Assembly: GCA_964370845.1 (NCBI GenBank)
Contig: CAYJLB010000035.1
Location: forward strand, 1-22,051
Reading direction: 5' to 3'
Length of the DNA: 22,051 nt
From: CAYJLB01 sp964370845
Lineage (GTDB): Bacteria > Bacillota > Clostridia > Oscillospirales > Ruminococcaceae
Shown here: piece by piece, positions 1-7,726 of the stretch
Layout: each line of letters opens with the position of its first letter
Numbering within the stretch: position 1 is the stretch's first letter
The notes under the pieces: model-generated
Told to the model about the DNA's origin: nothing
The model's input: the letters and a program-made list of their open reading frames with translations, nothing else
Database searches by the model: none
Translations under genes and position numbers: made by a program

Positions 1-1
1 T

Positions 2-103
2 TTAGCCTTTGAAAGTTCAGCAAAACTTGCCTTAAGTTTAGGAATTCCACAAAGTGAAGTTTTGGATAGTAAAGAAAAAATCCATAGTTATTTTTTGGAT
101 TGA
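2..103 (+). CDS. C-terminal fragment of an unknown protein
   Basis: An open frame enters from the left edge and gives 33 residues, ending in FLD and a TGA stop. The fragment looks helical and charged, with Leu/Ala-rich and Glu/Lys-rich stretches. It carries no motif I recognise. A hairpin resembling a terminator follows 25 bases later, which supports this being a real gene end. Function cannot be assigned from the fragment. Confidence 0.5.
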   Translation, partial: LAFESSAKLALSLGIPQSEVLDSKEKIHSYFLD

Positions 104-127
104 GAAATTGAAAATAGATAAACAAAT

Positions 128-158
128 AACCCTCGACCATTGATATTAGTCGAGGGTT
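128..158 (+). terminator. Probable intrinsic terminator after the left-edge gene
   Basis: A perfect stem (AACCCTCGAC at 128-137 with GTCGAGGGTT at 149-158) closes an 11-base loop. The following T-rich stretch is short and interrupted, so termination may be moderate. It separates the left-edge gene from the WYL regulator. Confidence 0.6.
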
Positions 159-207
159 TGTTGCATAAAAATTTTCACAAGTACTACATTTGGTACAGGT
201 TTTATGT

Positions 208-213
208 TATAAT
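208..213 (+). promoter_or_regulatory. Probable -10 element of the WYL regulator gene
   Basis: A consensus TATAAT lies 26 bases before the start codon, with a strong AAGGAGG ribosome-binding site between. No good -35 hexamer is visible at 17 bp (TACATT at 185-190 is the nearest). The promoter may therefore be weak or activator-dependent. Confidence 0.45.
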
Positions 214-238
214 AAGATTAATGAAGGAGGAGTGATGT

Positions 239-1234
239 ATGAATTACAAAGTAAAACTATTGAAAATTCTTGAAATTTTAATGACAACAGATGAAGAACA
301 TCCATTGACCGCTGCTCAAATAGGTGAAAAACTAAAGCTGTATGGAATTGAAGCTGAACGCAAATCAATTTATCGAGATATAAATATACTTAGAGATGAT
401 GCAAATTATGACATAATTTTATCCAATGATAATAAACAAGGATTTTATATGGCGAGTAGAGAGTTTGAAGATTGGGAAATTAAGATTTTAATTGACGCTG
501 TATGGAGTTCAAAATTTTTGACAGATAATAACTCAAAACTTTTGACAAAAAAGTTGTCATCATTAGTAAGTGAGAATAGTCAAAAAATATTACACCGATC
601 TTCACCAATAAAATCAAAAATTAAATCAAGCAATGTCACCACAAAACTTAGCATTGAAAACATCTTAACTGCAATAAAGAAAAATAAGCAAATAAGTTTT
701 CAATACACATACACTAATCCCAATAAGGAAAAGTATTTTAATAGAGATGGCTTTGTTTATACGCTCAATCCTTACGCATTAATCTGGCAAAATGAGCATT
801 ACTATCTAATCGGAAATTATTATAAATATGAAGATTTAAGTTATTATCGCCTTGATAGAATAAAAAATCTTGAAGTTAAAAATGAAAAAAGAAAAGACTT
901 AACTGAAATTTTGGGGAATAATGCCGATATAAAATTAGAGGAGTATGTTCGTAATGCAATTTATAATTACAGTGGTGAAAAAATCAAATTGACATTGCAA
1001 GTGGAAGATTTTATGGTAGATGATATAATTGACAAATTTGGAAGCGAAATACACTTTACTCCCTCAGGCGACAAGTATGAAGTTATAGTTGATGTAATGG
1101 ATAGCAATGGTCTTTATTATTGGCTTTTGCAATATGAAAGCAATGTTAAAGTTATTTCGCCAGAGTATGTAAAAAACAAATTATTAGAAAAAGTCAATGG
1201 GATTTTAAACCTTTATAAAAATGACAATTCTTGA
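239..1234 (+). CDS. HTH/WYL-domain transcriptional regulator
   Basis: Predicted DNA-binding regulator of 331 aa, the usual size for WYL proteins. Residues 1-70 form a winged helix-turn-helix of the DeoR/HTH_11 type (AAQIGEKL then ERKSIYRDI). Residues about 140-215 match the WYL core, with WQNEHYYLIG at 183-192 and YYRLDRI at 202-208. Residues about 225-325 fit the C-terminal WCX extension. AAGGAGG lies 9 bases before the ATG. WYL proteins sense ligands, often nucleic acids or nucleotides, and commonly control phage-defence loci (for example BrxR and CapW). It is followed on the same strand by nuclease-like genes, so control of that cluster is a reasonable inference, not shown. Two hairpins follow the gene. 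Confidence 0.88.
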   Translation: MNYKVKLLKILEILMTTDEEHPLTAAQIGEKLKLYGIEAERKSIYRDINILRDDANYDIILSNDNKQGFYMASREFEDWEIKILIDAVWSSKFLTDNNSKLLTKKLSSLVSENSQKILHRSSPIKSKIKSSNVTTKLSIENILTAIKKNKQISFQYTYTNPNKEKYFNRDGFVYTLNPYALIWQNEHYYLIGNYYKYEDLSYYRLDRIKNLEVKNEKRKDLTEILGNNADIKLEEYVRNAIYNYSGEKIKLTLQVEDFMVDDIIDKFGSEIHFTPSGDKYEVIVDVMDSNGLYYWLLQYESNVKVISPEYVKNKLLEKVNGILNLYKNDNS

Positions 1235-1259
1235 TAATTATTATAAAACACAAGTAACA

Positions 1260-1327
1260 AGTTTGAAAAATAAATTTTCAAACTCCGTTTTGTGCTTTTC
1301 GCCAAATACGACAGGCGAAACTTTTTT
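1260..1327 (+). terminator. Two hairpins ending the WYL gene
   Basis: The first hairpin is a 10-bp stem (AGTTTGAAAA at 1260-1269 with TTTTCAAACT at 1275-1284). The second pairs TTTCGCC (1297-1303) with GGCGAAA (1314-1320) and is followed by CTTTTTT, a canonical intrinsic terminator. The WYL gene is thus largely uncoupled from the next gene unless readthrough occurs. Confidence 0.65.
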
Positions 1328-1407
1328 ACTGTAGAAACTGGGTAAAAAAGTCACACAAAACTAAGAAAGGAATGGTCATAATAATGAGAAATTTAATGAG
1401 GTGCAAA

Positions 1408-2346
1408 ATGGATAATTTTAGTTTTGAAATTCTTAATGCTTTAAAAGAAAAGTATGAAAAAGTAAGACCACAAATAAAATATCAAGTAACTGAAAAGGGA
1501 AAAGAGTATTCAGCAAGACAATTTTATACTGCCGATTTAGTGGATAATTTATTTAAACCAATGTCTGAAAAGACATATGGCGATTATGTACAAGGTAGCG
1601 GAAATGAATTAGGGGATAAAATGAAAGCTTTACGTTCATCATCGGCTATGACTTACAACCTTTTTGAAGATGACATATTTGAATGCCTTGGAAATAATAA
1701 TTTTGAAAGTGGTTTATACTCTACAAAATTTGAAGAGCAGTTTCGCACTCTTAATTCTTCTGTTTCTGGAAAGCCAGCAAACTTAGATGTGCTTTTAACA
1801 CAGGAAAAAACTGGTGAAATTATAGCTTGCGAAATGAAAATGGCGGAATGGATTTTTAATAAGCCTTGTAAATTAAAAAGTGCTTATTTAGAAAAACCTA
1901 ATTATCAATTTGAAGATAACGCTGATATTTTTATTGAGGTTGCAAAAAGTCTAATTGACCAAAATAACGATAAAATGGCGGAAAAAGAATATGTTCCTAT
2001 AACAGCACAATATGACGCATTTCAAATGTTTAAACACACGCTCGCTTGTTATAACGCTTGCAGAAATGGCGAAATTAAAACTGATAAATTGACACTATTA
2101 AACGTTGTTTGGGAAATGGAAGATTTAAGTAGCCTATCTGATAAAACTGCCGAAAAGTATAAAAAATTACTTGAAAATGAGCATAATGAATTTGATGTTT
2201 TCTATTCAAAAATCGCTCCAATAAAAGAACTTTTTAAAACTATCGGAGTAAAATTTGATATTTGTTATTACAGTGTAAGCAAATTTTTAAGTATTTCAAA
2301 ATTAAGTAATAAACATAAAAATTACTTGACAAGATATGAAATATAA
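1408..2346 (+). CDS. PD-(D/E)XK nuclease-like protein, PGN_0703-type
   Basis: Predicted 312-aa protein with a PD-(D/E)XK endonuclease-like core. The signature is NLDVLL, a turn, then IIACEMKMAEW: Asp127, Glu142 and Lys144 from this start are the likely metal-binding and catalytic set, with an upstream Glu in FEEQF. A preceding GSGNELGDKM...LRSSSAMTYNLF segment resembles the PGN_0703 family of putative restriction endonucleases; this family name is from memory. In-frame ATGs also exist at 1372, 1384 and 1396. I prefer 1408 because GAGGTG precedes it by 4 bases, although AGAAAGG at 1364 could serve 1384. The target could be DNA or RNA. No methyltransferase lies nearby, so a classical restriction-modification pair is not indicated. 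Confidence 0.65.
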   Translation: MDNFSFEILNALKEKYEKVRPQIKYQVTEKGKEYSARQFYTADLVDNLFKPMSEKTYGDYVQGSGNELGDKMKALRSSSAMTYNLFEDDIFECLGNNNFESGLYSTKFEEQFRTLNSSVSGKPANLDVLLTQEKTGEIIACEMKMAEWIFNKPCKLKSAYLEKPNYQFEDNADIFIEVAKSLIDQNNDKMAEKEYVPITAQYDAFQMFKHTLACYNACRNGEIKTDKLTLLNVVWEMEDLSSLSDKTAEKYKKLLENEHNEFDVFYSKIAPIKELFKTIGVKFDICYYSVSKFLSISKLSNKHKNYLTRYEI

Positions 2347-2368
2347 AAGTTAATGGAGATTATACTTT

Positions 2369-2614
2369 ATGACAAATAAAACTGCAAACTATAAAACTAA
2401 CATTGTAATCAGCTATGGTTATAATGATGATGAAAACAAGGCTTTACAAGAAAAATTTCCGAATAATTGTGAGGTTTTTGTCACAAATTGTTTTACAGAT
2501 GTGATTGCAATTCCGTCAATTTATCAATTTATTAATCCCAAAATTTTATCTAAAGATGAAATTAATATTTTGCTTCAATACTGGATTGAAGTGATGGATT
2601 GTGAGAATTGTTGA
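2369..2614 (+). CDS. Small protein of unknown function (81 aa)
   Basis: The 81-residue product is not recognised. It begins 22 bases after the nuclease-like gene, with ATGGAG as a modest ribosome-binding site, so the two are probably co-transcribed. The sequence has an N-terminal beta-like segment (NIVISYGYNDDE), a central hydrophobic stretch with two Cys, and a C-terminal helix ending in CENC. There is no signal peptide or clear membrane segment. Its position suggests a partner or inhibitor of the preceding nuclease-like protein, but that is only inference from adjacency. The scaffold gap 18 bases later does not affect the frame. Confidence 0.55.
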   Translation: MTNKTANYKTNIVISYGYNDDENKALQEKFPNNCEVFVTNCFTDVIAIPSIYQFINPKILSKDEINILLQYWIEVMDCENC

Positions 2615-2632
2615 TAATATGCCGAATAATAA

Positions 2633-2642
2633 NNNNNNNNNN
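2633..2642. other. Assembly gap (10 N)
   Basis: Ten Ns lie in AATAAT-rich intergenic sequence. The two other 10-N runs in this window have true lengths that differ from 10, so this is a placeholder and the spacing here is not reliable. Confidence 0.95.
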
Positions 2643-2690
2643 ATAATAAATAATCCTTGAAACAACACAACTACATAAAAAAATAGGTGT

Positions 2691-2720
2691 CTTTTGTTTG
2701 CGTTTTAAAACGAACAAAAG
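2691..2720. repeat. Inverted repeat upstream of the second cargo operon
   Basis: CTTTTGTT and CGTTTT pair with AAAACG and AACAAAAG, with a two-base TG bulge, giving a 14-bp hairpin. It could terminate the upstream genes or be an operator. The right arm contains AACGAACAAAA, which recurs exactly at 2795-2805 on the other side of the promoter, favouring a regulatory role. Confidence 0.5.
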
Positions 2721-2748
2721 TGATTTTTGTAAGCAAGAAAATTAATGC

Positions 2749-2777
2749 TTGACAAATGAATTTATTTATGATACAAT
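2749..2777 (+). promoter_or_regulatory. Near-consensus promoter of the second cargo operon
   Basis: TTGACA (2749-2754), a 17-bp spacer and TACAAT (2772-2777) form an almost ideal housekeeping promoter. The 10-bp arms ATTAATGCTT (2741-2750) and AAGCATTAAT (2809-2818) are exact inverted repeats that flank it, the first overlapping the -35. The arrangement suggests repression by a bound dimer or loop, possibly by the WYL protein. Confidence 0.75.
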
Positions 2778-2844
2778 ATGAACACAGTAAACATAACGAA
2801 CAAAAAACAAGCATTAATATTGAAGTTCAAAAGGAGCGATATCT

Positions 2845-3315
2845 ATGAGTTATAAATACACAATACAATTAGAACTTGCAAACGAAAAGGAGCGTGGGAA
2901 ATTTGATTTAATGACAATAGAACATCATATTAAGTCAGCAATGGACGATTATGACAAAATGGAAACTGTCAGAAACAAAAAAACGCTGTTTTACAGATTA
3001 AGTCCTAAAATTCTTGAAATAGACATACATTCGCCAGTTGAACTTGTTGTTCCAAGTAAATCTATCGCAAAATTTACTCGTATTTTATTAAAATATTCAA
3101 AGGAACTAAGCGCGATTGTATATCATGGTAGAGTATTTCAATCAGTACAAACAAAATTTGTGCCTAATGATATAGATAAAATATCCAACACCAAAACTCT
3201 GCAAAAGTTAGTTGAGATATTTTATCCAGAAGGTGAGTTGAACACAAGTCAAAACAATGAGTTGTTAATTTTACAAAGGGAAATTAAGAAGTTAGTATTT
3301 AAAATCGAAGATTAG
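2845..3315 (+). CDS. Unknown protein (156 aa), first gene of the second cargo operon
   Basis: A soluble-looking protein of 156 residues that I do not recognise. AAGGAG lies 8 bases before the ATG, and the start is 67 bases downstream of a near-consensus promoter. The N-terminal half alternates beta-like and charged helical segments. A hydrophobic stretch (SIAKFTRILLKYSKELSAIVYHGRVF, seen in two parts) lies near residues 72-97, and the C-terminus is a likely coiled helix (QNNELLILQREIKKL). There is no signal peptide. The next gene starts 13 bases after the stop with its own GGAGG, so the pair is co-transcribed. It may be an adaptor or sensor for the hydrolase, but nothing in the sequence proves this. 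Confidence 0.6.
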   Translation: MSYKYTIQLELANEKERGKFDLMTIEHHIKSAMDDYDKMETVRNKKTLFYRLSPKILEIDIHSPVELVVPSKSIAKFTRILLKYSKELSAIVYHGRVFQSVQTKFVPNDIDKISNTKTLQKLVEIFYPEGELNTSQNNELLILQREIKKLVFKIED

Positions 3316-3328
3316 AAGGAGGACTTAA

Positions 3329-4561
3329 ATGTACATAAAAGTGCTAAGAGGAATAAACCAAATAGGTGGCAATATCATAGAAGTCGGAACAAATAATACA
3401 AAAATTATTCTTGATTGTGGGAAAGAGCTTGTACCGATTTTGGATAAGGATTTTGAAGATACAATGAATGTCAAAGGTCTTATGTGTGGCAAAAAGGCTT
3501 ATGATGCAGTTTTTGTTAGTCATTATCATGGTGACCATATCGGTTTAGTCGATAGAATTTTGCCTGATATTCCTGTGTACGCAAGTGTTGACACCATAGA
3601 CCAAGTGGAAAAAATTGCTATGCTTACTGGAAATGATATTCGCAAAATCACTCCTATTTCTAAAAAAATCACAGTTGGTGATATTAGCGTCACGCCTTTT
3701 CCTGTAAAACATTCTGCAATAGGTGCTTATATGTATCTTGTCGAGGGTGATGGCAAACGTGTGCTATATACGGGCGATTTTTCTTATGCAAATATCACTG
3801 AAAAGGACATTGATGTTCTGCTTTGCGAGGGTACAAATATAGGCTATACTACTAAATCTAAAATTATAGAAGCCGATGTCACAGATAAGGTGAAAAAAGT
3901 TTTAGAAAGCGCCGAACTTCCGACTTTTTTAATTACATCAACTGCAAATTATGATAGAATTAAAAATTTAACTCGACTTTGTATGGGTATGAATAGACCA
4001 TTTGTATCAGAACTTGTCTCGTATATTTTAATTCGTAGTATAGAAAGCGATATGCAAAGGCAAATGCGACCAATGAAGTTTTATCTTCATAATTACATAG
4101 ATGAAGAGAATAAATTCTCTACGCACCTTGACAATTTCAAAAAGTATTACATAAAAAAAGACGAGCTACTCGGCTCGAAAGCACTTATTTTAGTGCGAAA
4201 AAATGAACTTCAAATACCATTATTAAAAAATGGTGAGCCTATAAAAGGACAATATTCAATCGCTAATATGATTAAAGAATTGTCTAAAAAAGGCAAAGTT
4301 AAAATTATTTATTCGACGTGGACAGGATACAAAGAAGTACCTAAGTTTGGAGCGGCTTTAAAAAAATTTGAAGATGATTATGGTGCAGAAATTATTGACA
4401 TTCACGCAAGTGGGCATATTTTCAAGGAAGAATTGATTGAATTTATCAAAAAACTTGCACCAAAGACAATAATTCCAATCCATACAGAAAATGCAGAAGT
4501 ATTCGACGAAGAATTTAAAAACGTAGTTAGTTTAACAAATGATGAAAGGTATGAGGTGTAA
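3329..4561 (+). CDS. Metallo-beta-lactamase-fold hydrolase, beta-CASP/RNase J-like
   Basis: A 410-aa enzyme with the complete metallo-beta-lactamase signature: SHYHGDH (His65, His67, Asp69, His70), His128 in PVKHSA, Asp150 in YTGDFSY, then SGH (His363) and IPIHTE (His385). The insertion between motifs and the late SGH resemble beta-CASP nucleases such as RNase J, which bind two zinc ions and cut RNA or DNA. It is shorter than RNase J (about 550 aa) and lacks an obvious C-terminal dimerisation domain, so the substrate is uncertain. GGAGG lies 7 bases before the ATG. The next gene starts 2 bases after its stop, indicating tight coupling. A broad-specificity hydrolase is the alternative. Confidence 0.82.
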   Translation: MYIKVLRGINQIGGNIIEVGTNNTKIILDCGKELVPILDKDFEDTMNVKGLMCGKKAYDAVFVSHYHGDHIGLVDRILPDIPVYASVDTIDQVEKIAMLTGNDIRKITPISKKITVGDISVTPFPVKHSAIGAYMYLVEGDGKRVLYTGDFSYANITEKDIDVLLCEGTNIGYTTKSKIIEADVTDKVKKVLESAELPTFLITSTANYDRIKNLTRLCMGMNRPFVSELVSYILIRSIESDMQRQMRPMKFYLHNYIDEENKFSTHLDNFKKYYIKKDELLGSKALILVRKNELQIPLLKNGEPIKGQYSIANMIKELSKKGKVKIIYSTWTGYKEVPKFGAALKKFEDDYGAEIIDIHASGHIFKEELIEFIKKLAPKTIIPIHTENAEVFDEEFKNVVSLTNDERYEV

Positions 4562-4563
4562 TT

Positions 4564-5394
4564 ATGATTGATTTTAAAAGAAACTTTGGGGAGATTGACG
4601 CACTAAAAAATACAGAGTTATTTACAAAAATATTGGATGATATCAAAAAAGGTAATGTTTTTCCAGCAATTAGAAATGGATATATGAGCTTTTATTATAA
4701 GGGAGGAGGTTTATTTAAGTATGAAAAAGGAAAGTTCTCAACTCATATTAAGTATGCTTTTAATCCTAAAGATAATGCACATGATTACATCACAGAAGAT
4801 AAGATTAAGAACATAAGTGTTTGCACTTCATTCGCAAATTCATATTCTCAAATAAAAGAAAAATGCGAAAAGTTTGGCACAATTGAAGCAGAAGGAGTTT
4901 CTAACCTATACAAATTCAATATGCTGAATAATAAAGATGGTGTGCTACTTTTAGATACAGAAATTGCATTTTATAGCGAAAAAAATAAGGATAGAATAGA
5001 TTTGCTACTATTTGATATTATGAAAAAGACCTTAGTCTTTGTTGAAGCTAAGCATTTTTCAAATGGTGAGTTGTGGGCACGAGAAAACAGCAAACCACAG
5101 GTAGTAGGACAAATTGAAAGATATAACAAAAAAATATTAGAAATTGGAACGGAGCGTATTATTGAACAGTATTCAGAATATGTACAGATACTAAATGATA
5201 TATTTAACACTTCACTGCCTTTTCCAGAAAAGTGCAACGATAAAGTTGGGCTTGTAATTATGGGATATGATAGCTACCAAAAACAAAAAATTGATAAACT
5301 TCTAAAGGAAGACGGAAGCTTAAGTGATATTAATTATTACAATGCAGGAAAGTTGGATAATATTAAATCACTTTATAATGAAGTAGTTAAGTGA
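4564..5394 (+). CDS. PD-(D/E)XK nuclease-like protein
   Basis: A 276-aa protein with a clear PD-(D/E)XK core in its middle third: Glu133 in LLLDTEIAF, Asp146 in RIDLLLFD, and Glu161/Lys163 in LVFVEAKHF. A following KPQVVGQIERY helix resembles the Q-x-x-x-Y motif of RecB/Cas4-like nucleases. The N-terminal 110 residues carry a GGGLFKYEKGKF segment of unknown role. The start is 2 bases after the hydrolase stop; the GATGAAAGGTATGAGGTG upstream supplies the ribosome-binding site. This makes two different PD-(D/E)XK proteins in the island, sharing only the core motif. The cleavage target is unknown, and a structural non-cutting role is possible. Confidence 0.68.
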   Translation: MIDFKRNFGEIDALKNTELFTKILDDIKKGNVFPAIRNGYMSFYYKGGGLFKYEKGKFSTHIKYAFNPKDNAHDYITEDKIKNISVCTSFANSYSQIKEKCEKFGTIEAEGVSNLYKFNMLNNKDGVLLLDTEIAFYSEKNKDRIDLLLFDIMKKTLVFVEAKHFSNGELWARENSKPQVVGQIERYNKKILEIGTERIIEQYSEYVQILNDIFNTSLPFPEKCNDKVGLVIMGYDSYQKQKIDKLLKEDGSLSDINYYNAGKLDNIKSLYNEVVK

Positions 5395-5401
5395 TTTATA
5401 T

Positions 5402-6358
5402 ATGAATAAAAATAATTATAGACAAAAATACTATTCAGCAACTTTAGGCTTCATTATCGGCGACGCACTCGGTGTGCCTGTCGAATTTCAAACTCGTGTA
5501 GAACTCTCAGAAAATCCTGTTACAGATATGCGTGAATTTGGCACGCATAATCAGCCAAAAGGCAGTTGGTCAGACGATACCTCCATGATGCTTTGCACTA
5601 TGGAGGTATTATCAGAATCACAGCACCTTGACAATTTAATTTTTGGTAAATTAATGGATAGCTTTCTTTCGTGGAGAGATACTGGCTATATGACACCACA
5701 CGGAAAATGTTTTGACATTGGCATTGCGACAAATGAGGCATTAAACCGATTTAAAAACGGAATTTCGCCACTTAAATGTGGTGGCGATGGCGAATATGAC
5801 AACGGAAATGGCTCACTTATGCGAATTTTGCCACTTGCTTTTTACACTTTGGATATGAGCAATCAAGAAAAATTTGAGCTTATACATAATATTTCATCCC
5901 TTACTCATAATCATATTCGCTCAAAAATCGCTTGTTCATTTTATGTGCAGTTTATGCAAGAATTATTAGCGAATAATCAAAAGGAAATTGCTTTAATTAA
6001 TACAATCAAAATCATCACTGATTCTTATAAAAATGAGCGTGAAATTTCGCATTTTAACCGTATTTTAGAGGGGAATATTGCGAGTTTAACTGAAAATGAA
6101 ATTAGCTCAAGTGGATATGTCGTGCATACTCTCGAAGCTGTGCTTTGGTGTTTTATGAATACCGATAGTTTTAAAGATAGTGTGCTTAAAGCTGTAAATT
6201 TAGGCGATGATACCGATACTATTGGAGCGCTGATTGGTGGAATAGCAGGTGTTTATTATGGTCGTGAGCAGCTACCGATGGAGTGGATTAATTCCTTGGT
6301 AAAACGTCTGGAAATAGAGAAGATATGTGATGATTTTTATTTAAGAAAAGGAAAATAA
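5402..6358 (+). CDS. ADP-ribosylglycohydrolase (DraG-type)
   Basis: A 318-aa protein of the usual length for ADP-ribosyl-[protein] hydrolases. The family motifs are complete: GDALGVPVEF at 20-29, the metal-binding SDDT at 57-60, NGNGSLMR at 134-141 and GDDTDTIGALIGGIAG at 268-283. Members use two Mg ions to remove ADP-ribose from arginine or other targets, including nucleic acid in some clades. The start is 7 bases after the previous gene with little visible ribosome-binding site, so translation probably depends on coupling. The stop overlaps the next start by one base. No ADP-ribosyltransferase is recognisable in the window, so the enzyme may counter an external or phage modification, or act on a partner encoded elsewhere. 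Confidence 0.9.
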   Translation: MNKNNYRQKYYSATLGFIIGDALGVPVEFQTRVELSENPVTDMREFGTHNQPKGSWSDDTSMMLCTMEVLSESQHLDNLIFGKLMDSFLSWRDTGYMTPHGKCFDIGIATNEALNRFKNGISPLKCGGDGEYDNGNGSLMRILPLAFYTLDMSNQEKFELIHNISSLTHNHIRSKIACSFYVQFMQELLANNQKEIALINTIKIITDSYKNEREISHFNRILEGNIASLTENEISSSGYVVHTLEAVLWCFMNTDSFKDSVLKAVNLGDDTDTIGALIGGIAGVYYGREQLPMEWINSLVKRLEIEKICDDFYLRKGK

Positions 6359-7608
6359 TGATGGATAATAAAAATGTACTTAAATCATATACTCACGAAG
6401 AATTAGTTGTTTTAGATTTGGGTGTTCTAAATGAACCAGCAGAAGTAAAAATATTTTTAAACAGCTTAATAAGAATAGAAAAAAATGGAAAGTTTGCACT
6501 TTTAGATATGAAAGGAAAGGAAATAGCAACTGATATTGACTATATAGAGCATTTTTCAGACGGGCTCGGCAAAGTCGATAAGAATGGAAAATGTGGCTTT
6601 ATAGATAAACACGGAAATGAAGTGATACCTTTCATTTATGATTTTGTAAGTTACTTTTCAGAAGGATTTACAGAAGTCAGCAAAGATGGAGAATGGGGAT
6701 ATATCGATACTGTAGGAAACGAAGTGACATCGTTCATTTATGATTATACATTTCCTTTTTCAGAAGGATTGGCAGAAGTCAAAAAAGATGAAAAATGGGG
6801 TTATATCGACACACATGGAAATGAAGTAATACCTTGTATTTATGATTCTTCAGGTGGATTTTCAGAAGGACTGGCAGGAGTTAAAAAAAACGGAAAACGT
6901 GGCTATATCGACAATAAAGGAAATGAAGTGATACCTTTTATTTATGATTTTACATGTGAATTTTCAGAAAATTTTGCACGAGTTACAAAAGGAAATAAAT
7001 ATGGTTACATAGATAAATTAGGTAACGAAATAACGCCTTTTATTTATGATAATGCATACCCATTTTCAGATGGTATAGCCGAAGTTGTAAAAGATGATAA
7101 GTGTGGATTTATAGACAATAATGGAAATGAAACAGTGCCTTGTATTTATGACACTGTAATGGAGTTTTCCGAAGAATTAATCGGAGTAGAAAAAGATGGA
7201 AAATGGGGCTTTTTAAATAAATACGGAAAGGAAATAATTCCTTTTATTTATGATTATTTATTTTATTTTTCAAATGGGTTCGCTGAGGTAGAAAAAGGTG
7301 GTAAATGGGGAGCTATAGATAAAAACGGCAATGAAGTGATACCTTTTATCTATGATTTTTTGACGTTTTTTTCTGAAGGTCTATTTTGGGCTAAAAAAGA
7401 CAGTAAATATTCACTTATTGAAATAAACGGAAATGAAATAATCCCATTTATTTATGATTATATATGGCCTTTTACAAAATATTCAGTCGACTATGTAAAA
7501 GATGGCAAGAAAAAACGCCACTCTATAAAAGTGTATGAGTATGATTTAAAAGAAACATTTACTGCTGCTTTAAAAGATGATCGTACTTATATTATAAGAA
7601 TCAGTTGA
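6358..7608 (+). CDS. WG-repeat protein (ten repeats)
   Basis: A 416-aa protein composed mainly of ten tandem WG-type repeats (residues about 45-383). Most are 34 residues, with the pattern KWGYIDxxGNEVIPFIYD...FSEGLAEVKKDG. A 44-residue N-terminal segment (EELVVLDLGVLNEP) and a basic tail KKKRHS followed by about 28 residues flank the array. WG/KWG repeats build a beta-rich, propeller-like scaffold thought to mediate binding. No enzymatic domain is visible. The ATG overlaps the TAA of the ADP-ribosylglycohydrolase gene by one base, so the two are translationally coupled and may work together. The repeats are close but not identical, so the array could expand or contract by recombination. It is the last gene of the operon. 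Confidence 0.85.
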   Translation: MMDNKNVLKSYTHEELVVLDLGVLNEPAEVKIFLNSLIRIEKNGKFALLDMKGKEIATDIDYIEHFSDGLGKVDKNGKCGFIDKHGNEVIPFIYDFVSYFSEGFTEVSKDGEWGYIDTVGNEVTSFIYDYTFPFSEGLAEVKKDEKWGYIDTHGNEVIPCIYDSSGGFSEGLAGVKKNGKRGYIDNKGNEVIPFIYDFTCEFSENFARVTKGNKYGYIDKLGNEITPFIYDNAYPFSDGIAEVVKDDKCGFIDNNGNETVPCIYDTVMEFSEELIGVEKDGKWGFLNKYGKEIIPFIYDYLFYFSNGFAEVEKGGKWGAIDKNGNEVIPFIYDFLTFFSEGLFWAKKDSKYSLIEINGNEIIPFIYDYIWPFTKYSVDYVKDGKKKRHSIKVYEYDLKETFTAALKDDRTYIIRIS

Positions 7609-7685
7609 AAAATATTAGTTTAAAGACCATTACAATACATTTTTTAATAATTTACTGTTCAGTGAAAAATTCTACAAAACAAAAC

Positions 7686-7722
7686 AAACCTAAAATTTGG
7701 GAGCTATCCAAATTTTAGGTTT
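7686..7722. terminator. Bidirectional terminator between convergent genes
   Basis: An unbroken 15-bp stem (left arm about AAACCTAAAATTTGG, loop GAGCTAT at 7701-7707) is followed by TATTTTTATTT on the plus strand and a T-rich run on the minus strand. It ends both the WG-repeat operon and the leftward XRE/ImmA operon. The 118 bases between 7608 and 7727 hold nothing else. Confidence 0.85.
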
Positions 7723-7726
7723 ATTT

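Noticed and set aside
1408..2346. Classical restriction-modification system
   Set aside because: No DNA methyltransferase or specificity subunit is recognisable near either PD-(D/E)XK protein.
2369..2614. Known antitoxin or Acr-type protein
   Set aside because: The 81-residue sequence shows no motif I can tie to a named family, so naming it would be a guess.
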